From the NCBI GenBank assembly GCA_947000775.1, contig CAMQGK010000552.1, positions 1,038,501-1,102,500 of the forward strand: 64,000 nt of DNA. Direction: 5' to 3'. Below are positions 1-11,100 of this stretch, one piece after another. A model generated the notes under the pieces. The model was given only the letters and a program-made list of their open reading frames with translations. It was not told the DNA's origin and ran no database searches. Made by a program: the position numbers and the translations under genes. Position 1 is the first letter of the stretch. Every line of letters starts with the position of its first letter. The DNA comes from Pterois miles. Lineage: Eukaryota > Chordata > Actinopteri > Perciformes > Scorpaenidae.

Positions 1-1260
1 AACAACACAAAACAATGACAAATATTGTCCAGAAACCCTCACAGGTGCATTTAGCATAAAAACATGTTCAACTCATAACATGGTAAACTGCAGCCCAACA
101 GGCAACAACGGCTGTCAGTGTGTCAGTGTGCTGACTTGACTATGACTTGCCCCAAACTGCATGTGATACAGTGGGCATGTCTGTAAAGGGGAGACTGGTG
201 GGTACCCAGAGAACCCATTTACATTCACATATCTGGAGGTCAGAGGTCAAGGGACCCCTTTGAAAATGGCCATGACAGTTTTTCCTCACCAAAATTTAGT
301 GCACGTTTGGAGTGTTATTTAACCTCCTTCACAACAAGCTGGTATGACATGGTTGCTACCAGTGTAATCATTAGGTTTTCTAGTTTCATATGATACCAGT
401 ATCAAGCTCTGGAAGATCCATTGTTTTAATAGGTTAAAGAAATTAGTGGCATTAAAATGAATTTGTGTTAACACGGTATTATCATGTTAACTTTGACAGC
501 CCTACTATTTTATGCTGCTTTATAATTCTCCACATTTCAGAGGGAAATATTGTTCTTTTTACAACATTTATCTGACAGCTACTAAGTTAAAGTTTACTTA
601 GGATTTCACATTAAAAAAACATATCATAAGCTTATAAAATATAATACATTGTTAAAGATTAAATCTCTGGTTCCTAATCTTTTCTCACTTGTTAATTATA
701 AAGACGTTTATAGAGGCATTCAGAATTGACCCTATTGCAGTGTTAGAGGTCAAAGGTCAAACTCTATTGTCCTCAGTGTCATGAATATGTGACTGGTAGA
801 TTGATTATATTCTAAGCTCTACAATGATATACGACTTCATGATATTCTGTGAAGAATATTTTCAACTCTTTTTAAGGTCCAAGAGGTTAAATTATTGAGT
901 ATCTCTCAAGTCCAGAAAATAAAACACATTTTTGACTCAGAAACTTTGTTTTTCTTCTTTCACGTTGCATTAATTATCTCATGACCTCTCCATATATCTT
1001 GTGACTCTTTGGAGGGGCCCGACCCCTATGTTGGAACCAGTAGAATAATACACCTGTACTGTGAATAAAGAGCTAAAACTAGCTCCACCTCGATCAGCTG
1101 TAATGCATCAGTATTAACTATCTAATGAAGTCATATACAATAATAAATCAGTCACGGGGGATATTTTTCTGTAGAGTACATTTCATAGTCTTATGTACAT
1201 TTTACTGTTAATACTAACACTACAGACCTGTCTGACTCTCCTCTTACGCTTTCCATGCAG
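1..1260. other. Noncoding flank, no gene seen
   Basis: I see no supported coding exon, RNA gene or clear mobile element here. The stretch is AT-rich with scattered short reading frames that have no family resemblance and no splice context. It lies beyond the 3' end of abca7. Confidence 0.5.
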
Positions 1261-1365
1261 AGATCTCCTGAGTTTCGTCTTCCTGACATCTCCCTGTCCA
1301 GTCTGGGACGCTCTGCTGCAGACGGTCACACAGAAGCTGGCGAGGAAGAAGAGGAGAGGTGGTGA
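1261..1365 (+). CDS. Tentative terminal exon of an unknown plus-strand gene
   Basis: A good 3' splice site (pyrimidine-rich tract ending tttccatgcag) is followed by a 34-codon open frame ending in TGA. The start reads RSPEFRLPDISLSSLGRS and the end is acidic, EEEERW. The composition is peptide-like, which random AT-rich flank would not usually give. If real, the rest of the gene lies left of the window and this gene would converge on abca7. I do not recognise the protein. Another frame is also open across the segment, so this is a weak call based only on the splice site and composition. Confidence 0.2.
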   Translation, partial: RSPEFRLPDISLSSLGRSAADGHTEAGEEEEERW

Positions 1366-2134
1366 TGAAGGGCCGTGGAGACGTGTCTGGTCTGATCATC
1401 ACCTGGTGGCTGTTAGTGAACAACGTTTGAGAGAGAGGAGCGTCAACATGTATGTCTGCTGGTTTCTGGTACAATTTAGCAGAACGTTATTTACTGTACC
1501 GTGGTTATAGCACGAGAGGGGAATATAGAAAGTACATTATTGGGGTTATATTAGGGTCAAGCATTTTAAAATTTAATATCAGATATGAATACAGCATCAT
1601 CCTCTATGGATGGGAGTTCCTGTCAAACCAAATGTTGAGGAACAGACTGGAAAATCTGGCAGGATTTTCTACATATATTTTATAATTTATTAGTTTAATT
1701 ACATTTGATGTCTTCTTCATGAATCACGTCAGCTGTATTTGAAGCCATGCGAATGTTCCTTCTACATAGTCCTGTCTTCCTTGTGGGTGTGCACACCATT
1801 ACAGTATATAGAGAGGTAAAAAAATGATTTTACAAACATTTAATGGCCATAACAGAAGACATACGTGGTTTCAAAAACGTTGGTTAGATGTGATGAAAAA
1901 AGACCTCTTCATTTATGAGAAGTAATGTATCCTAAAGAGCAACAGACCCTAATTTTAGTGTCCTGTGATGGTCTAAATACAGCTTGTAACCAAAACAAAG
2001 AAACAAACTACTGAAATCTTGGCAATAAAAATGGTCAAATCCTAAGACATTTAATGTCCAGACTATTTGTTGTTATTGAACCCTTACTAGTGCATACCTT
2101 AGTAGATAAAAATTATGTTTCTACACAAATTACT

Positions 2135-2596
2135 TAAAGGTCCCATATTGTAAAAAGTGAGATTTTCATGTCGTTTTTATTACAAAGCAGGTTTAAGCAC
2201 TGTATAAATACTGTGAAAGTATAAATACACACAGCCCATATTCAGAAACTGTGCCTTTGAAACAAGCTGTCAGGATTTCTGTGCATTTGTGATGTCAAAA
2301 ATATACAACCTACAGACCATTACAGTTTTAAATGCAAACATTTTAACTGTGTACCTGATTACTTCCTGTCAAAGTGTATATGAATGACATCAGCTGACAG
2401 GAAGTAAACATAGACCGAAGCTGCTGCCTCTGCTGAACTGCATTAAACGGAGTGTTTCAGACAGAGGGTGAATACAGGCAGATTCAGACAGACAGTATGT
2501 TTTTTTTTTTTTTTAACATAACAGCAAGTAAACATGTTCTAGTAGAAACATAAAATACAAGTATGAACCTAAATATGATGATATGGGATCTTTACG
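2135..2596. repeat. Short interspersed element with AAAGGTCCCATAT ends
   Basis: The segment starts AAAGGTCCCATATTG and ends with the near-inverse ATATGGGATCTTTA, so it has terminal inverted repeats of about 12-14 bp. It carries no coding capacity. I recognise the sequence type as a common nonautonomous teleost repeat. A block near 2449-2497 is almost identical to one near 15138-15189 in an abca7 intron. Confidence 0.65.
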
Positions 2597-3404
2597 TAAG
2601 GTTACTATAGGCTACGTCAAGATTTTCTGTCGGTGATTGTAACCATGTGTAATATTAGATAAGTGACTTCAGTATAAAGAAGATAAACAATCCTGTAAAT
2701 TTGGTTTCTGTCTCTTTTCCTTGAACAGTGCAGAAAGATCAGTGGGTGGAAGCAGCGTAAACAATGAGAGGAGCCTCCCTCCACTATCCATTGCACCAAA
2801 ACCAACGCTCATCCTCACTATGACGAAGACAAACTTCCAGACATCCACAACTCTACAGTGATCCATTCATTAAAAACACTTGGAAATTATACAGGAAACT
2901 ATCTGGGGTTACTTTCCTTCAGGACAAAACACACAGACATACAGCATACCGGTACTTTTTTCTTTTCTAACATAATATCTTCAGCATATGATGTACTTTT
3001 TACAGTAGACGCACAGATACATTAATGATCAAGTAGAATGTTTCAAGCATAATATCTTAAAAGTACATTCAGTAGTACAGACTTTTAGTCCACCATTTCA
3101 ACCCATCTTAACTTCTGCATCATTTCAACTTTTCCAACACACTCAACCTTTTTAAACATTATATTTTATATCGTAACAGCTGGAATGAAACCCATCTGAT
3201 CAATACTCTCGTCTGATAACGTTACGTTCGTCTCATACCTGTAGTTACTATCGTAACAGTCTTTTGAATATGTAACAGTGCATTAACGTGCAGTAACAAC
3301 CTGCTTTGGAAATTCAGCCAGCTGTGTGATTTTTGATAGAAAAAAAAATTCAATTAATAAAAATAACAACTGTTGACTGATGAATCTTTTTTGCAGCTCA
3401 GAGT

Positions 3405-3690
3405 GGATTAGGGTTGCCCCCTCTTAGTCGATTAGTTAAGTAAGTGCGTTTGGTCTTGGACGACTAAGATTTCTCTAGTTGAATAGTCATTTTTTTATGC
3501 TTTTTTCATGCTGAATGACTTATTTTCAAGAAACTTATGAGCACATCTCTGGTAAACACAAGATTTTAAGTGGTGCTTTTGTGTGATTCTTTGTAGAGAA
3601 ACTCAGTTTCACAGATCTGTCGAATTTGTTAGTTGACAAAAGTGTTAGTTGACTACGAATTTGCTTAGTCGGGGAAAGTCCTAGACTGAA
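3405..3690. repeat. Interspersed repeat starting GGTTGCCCC, AGTCG-rich
   Basis: The segment begins with GGTTGCCCCCTCTTAGTCGA and ends near TTAGTCGGGGAAAGTCCTAG, with AGTCGA/TCGACT-type motifs at both ends. It is noncoding and resembles a common teleost nonautonomous DNA element. The class assignment is from memory of its look only. Confidence 0.4.
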
Positions 3691-4688
3691 CCCTTTTGAT
3701 ATATTAGAATTTCTTTGATTTAATTTGGAGTGCTATAGTTTGGCATTATGTAGAGGAATGACACTGCAACTAAAACAGTGTCACAACCGTGTGTCTGGAC
3801 TTCTTCAATAGCTGAATATTTTGAAAATACTTTAATATCTTGTGATAATTAAATGAGATGTCCAGACTTTTCACGGGCTGTGCAGGATATCAGATTCCTC
3901 TGCACGTGACTTATAGAAAGAAAGAAACAAAACATGATTTAATTATCAAATAACCAAAATGACAGTAAATACCAGGAAAAAATAAATATGTCATATGTAA
4001 TGCCCTCCGTTTGGACAGTGACACTGTTACCCAATCACATAAAATAAATAAAAACAGCAAAAAAAATGAGACATGTAAAAGACAAAATAAATTCTTGATT
4101 TAAAAAGCAATAACACTTGTAAAGTTCATCATCAAATATTTAAGAGGTATTTCATAATTAACTTGCAGTGAATATCATTCTGAATCAACCCCTCAAAGGT
4201 TTTCTGATACATAAATTCATCTTGATAATTACATGTAACACATGTAATTCAGTTGCTATTTGAGTTTGCAGCACTTTCTTTTTTAAAGTGCTTTCTGCAA
4301 AAAAAGAGATGAGACTGAGAGGTCTAAGGATTGAGCCCTGAGGAACGCCACCCCTTGTTTTTACATTGACAGTTGCATAATATTAATTCAGTACAAATAA
4401 CTTTGGACTGATAAGATCGATACAGAAGACACAGTGTAAGATTTATGGATCAAAATAAGGAGTATAGAGCTGCAGATATTTTAACAGGTGAACAAGGCAC
4501 AAAGCCATATTAGGAAGTACTTATCATTTTTTCTTCAGAGGAGGCCAAGTGGATAAATTTACATCCAGTAACTTTTAAAGTCCATTTTTCCACCTCTAAC
4601 TCTGATGAGTTGTGCCGTTGCGTGTCGCATACTGCCTTTAGTTGGTCCTTTGAACCTGCGTCCTCTGTTCATGTTGCACCGGTCCACT

Positions 4689-5174
4689 TCACAGTGAACT
4701 GTCCTGTGTGTTGCTGTCGACTATAAAGAGTGCAGAAGGACTTTTACTGGAGCTTTCTGCTCTGTGTTTGGACCCACTGGGTTTACTGGATTCTCTCGGA
4801 GCTCCACCATCACTGCTGTCTGATCTACCACTGTCCCTCCGGCTTCTCCTCTGAGCCTTCTCCTCTTTCTGAGGTATTCTGGTCATTGCCATACTGCTGT
4901 TTTTCTCTCCGTTAGCTTTGCCTTCTTTAGATTTGACCTTGCTTGCTTTGGACTTTTTTGATTTACCCTCTTCCGGTTTGCTGTCAGATGATTTCCCACA
5001 CTGCTGTGGGGTCTTGCTCGGCTGAGGGGGTGTGACTGGCAGCTGCGGTGGGGCGGTGGGAGGGTTAATCCTGGATTGCAGCGTGGTCGGGTTGGTTTGT
5101 ACTGTTCTGTTGCTGATGACCACATCTGTGAGGAGATCGTCGTCTGTCTGCTCTTTGGCAAAGTTGACAAACAC
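4689..5174 (-). CDS. abca7: abca7 last exon: extended C-terminal tail
   Basis: Exon 49 follows acceptor ttctgtag at 5176-5175 and encodes about residues 2215-2375, then TGA at 4691-4689. It opens VFVNFAKEQTDDDLL, the conserved end of the NBD2 regulatory region (VFVNFAKDQSDDD in ABCA1). After that come about 140 residues of low complexity: Pro/Thr-rich, then a Lys/Ser/Arg-rich segment with KSKKSKASK, RRSRRDSGRSDSS and SGSKHRAESSSKS. The last residues are DSSL, a class I PDZ ligand (Ser at -2, Leu at 0); human ABCA7 and ABCA1 also end in PDZ-type ligands. This tail is much longer than the roughly 50 residues at this position in human ABCA1 and ABCA7. It continues without a stop or splice signal, so it is read as real coding sequence. 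Confidence 0.88.
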   Translation of the reverse strand: MFVNFAKEQTDDDLLTDVVISNRTVQTNPTTLQSRINPPTAPPQLPVTPPQPSKTPQQCGKSSDSKPEEGKSKKSKASKVKSKEGKANGEKNSSMAMTRIPQKEEKAQRRSRRDSGRSDSSDGGAPRESSKPSGSKHRAESSSKSPSALFIVDSNTQDSSL

Positions 5175-8100
5175 CTACAGAAAGGAACCGGCTTTAGAGT
5201 CACATAAATCATTCTTTACTTAATTTAAATTAGCCTGGTTAGCTGTCAAGCTAATGATTGTCAGCCATCCATCACATTCTTGTTGCTGTTAACATTTCTT
5301 AGCACTAACTAATGGATTTAGTAGAAGCATGGAGATAGGTTATCTGAGTAAACTACACCTCAAACAATGTTGAAGAGTTGAGACCAGCTGGCAATCACCG
5401 GAGACTGAAAAGTGAAGCCAATGCTGAAGTGCCTTAAACTTGGACTCTTTCTAATAGCCAGCAGGAGGCGACTCCTCTGGTTGCAAAAAGAAGTCTGATT
5501 GTATAGAAGTCTATGAGAAAATGATCCTACTTCTCACTTCATTTTTTACCTCAGTAAACATTGTAAACATCAGTTTATGGTCTCAATCTCTAGCTTCAAG
5601 TCTTCTTCAATACAGCATGATGTTCATTTAGTGAATTATGGTCCCATTTAGAGTCAAATAGATCATAAAGCTGGGGATGCTTTAGGGCGTGGCTACCTTG
5701 TGATTGACAGGTCGCTATCATGGCGTTGTTCCGTCTAGGAGTTGTTCGTGTTTTCATCTGACAATTTGAACCCTTTCACAGTGTGTTCAGTTCTTAAACG
5801 TTAATTATAACATTTTTGTTTGCTTGAAAATGTCTTATTTATTATTTGATTTGGTTGTATTTAGCTCCACCCTCTCGTGTCATTTCTGGTTGCAAAAAAC
5901 TGCAGTCCAATGGTGATTATGGCAACTATGTTCACTTCTTGCATACAGTCTATGGTTGAGGCTAGATTTCTTTCCTATTCTCCCATATTGGAGGAAAACT
6001 GCTGCCCCAACCATTAAAATGTGTCTGGATGATTTAATTAACACCTTACTTGTCTTTTTCAAATTGATAGACATTAGCGACCCCTTTTTAAGCACTTTGC
6101 AACTTGAAATCAAAAGACAATCTACATTTTACACCTTTATACTGTAACATTTAACAGTATCATAATGTGAAAGAATGAGAGTCAGTGATGATAGACTATA
6201 TACCGTATTCAGGCAGTTTAGGGTGATGGGTTGGAATTATCAACACTTTTAATTGCCTTTTTCTCCCTTTTGCTTGCTTTTATTAGTTATTAATTTACAA
6301 CTACTGGTTAAAAATCTAAATTCAAGCATTAAAAACTCGCCAGAGAGGAAAGGGTGATGGGAAAGAGCATCCCTTAAGTGGTCGAAGCATTGCCTCAATA
6401 AAGGATATCTGAGATCCAAAATAAAGTTATATTTAGTTCTATTAACAGAAGATCCTGGATCAGAACCATCATTCCTCCTCACCTGGTCCAGGGTGGTCTG
6501 TGAAACAGAGAAGTCGATGACGCCCAGCTCCTCGTAGTTGTTGGCCAGCACATCAAAGACCCGAGCCAGGCAGCAGGCATGCGAGGGCAGCTGGTACTGC
6601 AGCACGCTCTGGTGGCGCTCCTTCAGCTCGATGCCGGGGAAAGAGCTCTTCATATAGGTGTTGATGGGGCATAAGTCCTGGTTGGACTTAGAGTCCACCA
6701 GACGGAGGATGATGGTGTAGCCATCACCAAACCTGGAAGATGAAGGATGACAGGAATAGTCAAGATTTTATACGTACTATTACAGTTAAATGCAATTTGA
6801 TTTAGAGCAGCTATAAAAACCAGAACAATATAACACACAATATAGAAAAGGGTCTATGAGCTAAAAAAAGGACTTCCAGCAGAGGAAGCAGAGCACTTCC
6901 ACAGACTGTATACACAATAATATAGTCCATACAACTGCGTAGTGAAGCCCTTTAATGTTTAAATTTCCTAACTTCACTTTAAAAGCCAGTTAGTCTCATA
7001 TGTGTTGTTCCTAAGCAGAGTAACACATGCAGTCTACTGTATGCAGCTTACACTGGGACTATTTAACCAGTTTATTAAAAAAAAAAAAAAAATTAAACAA
7101 AATCTTCATGCAATATACAATGCAAAATCAAAATCTTTACAGTTTATTCTCTGTTCGGGTCCTTTGTGTTTGGCACTTATATGTAAGTCAGTGTACCACA
7201 GTAAGTATTAAGAAAAAGAAGGTCATTTACAAATCACTCTCCTCAAGGATCAAGTAAATATTGTATTCATGTGGCAGCATAGACTATATTTAATTTAAAA
7301 TGAGTACTGGGCCATTTCACTGAAAAACTGCTAGGTCTCTAAATGTTTTAGGAATGCAGGCATGAAAAAAATTCCTATATCACAGTAAAATGTATGCAAT
7401 TTTACTTTGCAATATGAATATACTGTACGTATGGTGATATAATTATCAGAAAGAATTATTTTCTGGAAAATCAACTGAGAAAATGTTTATGGATAAAATA
7501 ACCAGATGGAAATGTCTGTTTCTGACCAATCCAGCTAATTATATGCCAGTAAATTCAAAGCACTTTCCCACATTGATGCAAAAAAATCATATAAAAATCT
7601 AATATTACCATAAAACAATCCTGTTCCTTCTTATGAAACTGTTGTTGAAATTTGTCCTTTTCCTATTGTTTATATTGTAGTATCTGGCAGCTGACAAATC
7701 TACTGTATATTGTCTCTGTATTATTTTCTTGATTAATCAATGTCGTTTGGTCAATAAAATGAAAATGGTGAAATATGTTGATTAGTGTTAACTTTCCCAA
7801 AGCCCAAGATGACGTCCTCAACTGTCCACATCTCAAAAAAGAGGAGTAAAGAAACCACAAAATATTCACATTTAAGAAGCTGGAAAATAGTTGGCAATTT
7901 ATAGTTGACAACTAATGGACTAATCATTGCAGCTCATCATTCTGTGTATAAATTCATATAGTTTCAGTAGCAAATTATCAAAATTATTAGATCAAGAAAC
8001 ACACTTTGGTTTCAACGTGTCCAAAAAGCCCAGCGTTAATTTAGTAACTAACACAACTGAGGGGGAATAAAGTTAAGCAGTGAGGGGATGTGAGGCGTTT

Positions 8101-11100
8101 GAAACAGCACAACATTCATTGAGATACAGTACACGGTGTTTGGAGTTTAACTTGTATTACACAGAATTTAATGTGCTTACCTGTTCTTCAGGTGTTGTAC
8201 AGAGCCGAGACACTGGAACCTGCCGTTCACCATGATGGCCATTCTGGTGCAGAGAGCCTCACATTCCTCCATACTGTCCGTCCAGACACACAATGAATCC
8301 ATAAACATATAGTATATTATACGCTATACTGTATATACACATTATGAAGAAATGTGTAAATACTGAATTGATGTAGAAGATTATTTACAGCGTTTTATGT
8401 TTTCTCCATTGAAGGAACAGGAAACGGTGGGTCATTGTGTGTCTTGGTTATTACAGCTACTGTTAATGAGTATATGAAGAATAATTTAGTGTACATCTCT
8501 TCCTACCTGTGGGAGGTGAGAACTACAGCTCTTCCCTCTTTGGTGACACTAAGGATGCAGTTCCACAGAAACCTTTTGGCTTTTGGGTCCATGCCAGTGG
8601 TCGGCTCATCCTAATAGGAGTTAAATAAATCAAAGCATCAAGGAAACAACTGCCAACATGTCAGTAAAAATACTAATACATTTTAGCAATGTTACTGAAC
8701 GTATTTTACTAAAGAATTAAAACAGATATTACTGTAGTAGCATCACCAATTAAGCTACTGAACACATCGGATAGAGAAAAACATGCATGTATAGTTCCTG
8801 ACTTTAGCTCCTTGACTACTTTTCAAGTAACTAAAGGTTCTTTCAGCCCATTGTTGTCTGTGTTTACATAGCAATCTAAAGTCCTGCGAAGATCTGGCAA
8901 ATTAGTCTGTTAACATGTGACATGGGATGAGGGCGGTTGGTGGTCGCAGCGTTAAACACACTCTGCAGCCTGCTGTTTGATGTGTCTGCGCGTTTAGTAA
9001 AAGATATTTACTCTGGCACATTTACTGATGCTTGTTGTAATGTAATGAATAAAATGCACACACAGGAAAATTCTCCCCGGTGTTGCTCTCTCTAGCCGTT
9101 TTGTGAATTAAGTTGTATCTAACCAGGAATATAACAGGCGGAGCCCCGATGAGAGCGATGGCGGTGGAGAGTTTCCTCTTGTTGCCTCCGCTGTAGCCTC
9201 CAGCCTCCCGCTCAGCATACTGGGTCAGTCCCAGCTTCTTCACGCCCCACTGCGCCACCTACAGGACATCAGAGAAGGTACTTTACTGTATAATCCTGCA
9301 CAGTGCAGCTAAATATACCCATCACTTTCATTCAGAAATCACGTCTCAATGTTGTTATTCCAGTTTTGACGTAAGCTGCTCATTCACGTTACCTTGGCGA
9401 CAGACTCCTCTGGCACTCCCCGCAGGCGGGCGTACAGCTCCAGATGTTCCCGACCCGTCAGCAGGTCGCTGATGGCATCAAACTGTGGACAGTAGCCCAT
9501 CAGCTGGTGGACTCGCTCCATCTCTGTCAGCACACTGAGAACCACAGAAACACAAAGTTTGACAATATTACCCAGACTTCTACTGCTACAATTAGTAGTA
9601 GTACTGCTGCTATTAGCAGTACTACAGACAGAACTGTTGCTATCACTACTAGGACTACTGTTGCTAATACTATTTTAGTTATTATACTGGGACTACTAGC
9701 GTAAGTACTACTCATACTCCTACTGACGCCACTTAAGTACTAATACTACTATGTAAATGGTGCACCTGCTATGGCTGTCACTACTAGGACTGCTTATTAT
9801 TCTACTACTACTAATAATAATAAAAAATAAATCATTGTTTAAAAAGAATATGCATTTTTATCTTTATGTTATGTATTTTATATCTGTGGAGGAAGATTAG
9901 CTGATTGTCATGGCATCAGCTAAAGGGAATCCTTTAATTAAACAAATAAAACTTCTACTACTACTACTATGACTCTTGCTGGACTAATTTACTAAAACTA
10001 CTGCTGTTATTGAACAACTGCTAATACTAGTGCTACTTCTTCTACTGCTACCGTCAGTACTACTGCTTCTTCCATTACTATATATGCAACAACTACTACA
10101 ATTACCAGTACTCTTACCACTACAGTCATGCCTTCAGCTACTGCTCTTGCAGCTTATTTTGAAATTTAGGGATAATGATGATATTTGAGCGTCTTACTGA
10201 AAACTAAATCTTTTAATGTCTTTAATGTACTCATAAAAAAGCACATTAAAGTGTTACATTTACGATCAGTGTCATATAAGTTAATTCACCCTCACATCCG
10301 TATTTCTGTTCTGTTATATCCAACAAAGGTTCCCATCCAAAGTCTAATGTTTGATGTCATTGACTTACTAGAACAAGGCATTTGTAAAAGTTGAAAGCCT
10401 GGGAAGTGCAGTGAGTCTGTACCTGTGGTGATTAAGGAAAGCCTCCCCATAGGTGATGGCCGTGTCTCCGGTCAGCATGCGAAAGGTGGAGGTCTTGCCT
10501 GCTCCGTTCACGCCCAGCAGGCCAAAACACTGGAGGACACAAACGTCAAGTTATGAATGTATCTACACATGCGGCAGCTGTAGTGAGCAGCTGGGATCGT
10601 TCCTTTGAGACTCTGTGAAGTTATTCAGTCAACACCTAAACAGATGTTTCACTTAACAGTAGCAGCAGCTGCTGATCTAGTAGCAAGAGGATTAGCTGTG
10701 GTTGCATATTTATAATTGTAACAGTAGCAAACTAGCAATTTTACAGTAATTATAGGAGCAGCAGCTGTATTTTTAGAAGCAGCAGCACCAGTTGTAGAAG
10801 TATTAGTAGCAGTTACAGTAATAGCAGCAGCAACAGCTATAGTAGCAATGCTAGTAGCAGTAGTTTCAGCAACAGTGATAACATAATTGCTGGGATATTA
10901 TTCAAAATTACCTCTTTTTGGACATAATGACTGTATCTAAAGCTGATATACATGGCTGACAAACACAGTGCTGATCAGAAGAAAAGTCAGACAATGTGTG
11001 TTTTCATTGTACTAATAAAATGAGCTGCATTTGGTGTGTATATCTCTCACCTCTCCACGAGGAATCCCGAGGCAGAGACGGGAGATCCACCGCCGCCTTC

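Larger units (their letters stand above)
1366..4688. other. abca7 3' UTR and downstream repeats
   Basis: The 3' UTR of abca7 (minus strand) must start just below 4689. Possible minus-strand ATTAAA polyadenylation signals appear as TTTAAT at about 3938 and 3831, but none is decisive. The rest is AT-rich DNA with two recognisable interspersed repeats, at 2135-2596 and 3405-3690, listed separately. No other gene is supported. Confidence 0.5.

Noticed and set aside
4..1250. Further plus-strand exons before 1261
   Set aside because: I found no frame with both a good acceptor and a good donor in this stretch.
4300..4370. Possible retroelement remnant around GAGCCCTGAGGAACGCCACC
   Set aside because: The motif resembles a sequence seen in old fish repeats, but the segment is too short and diverged to classify.
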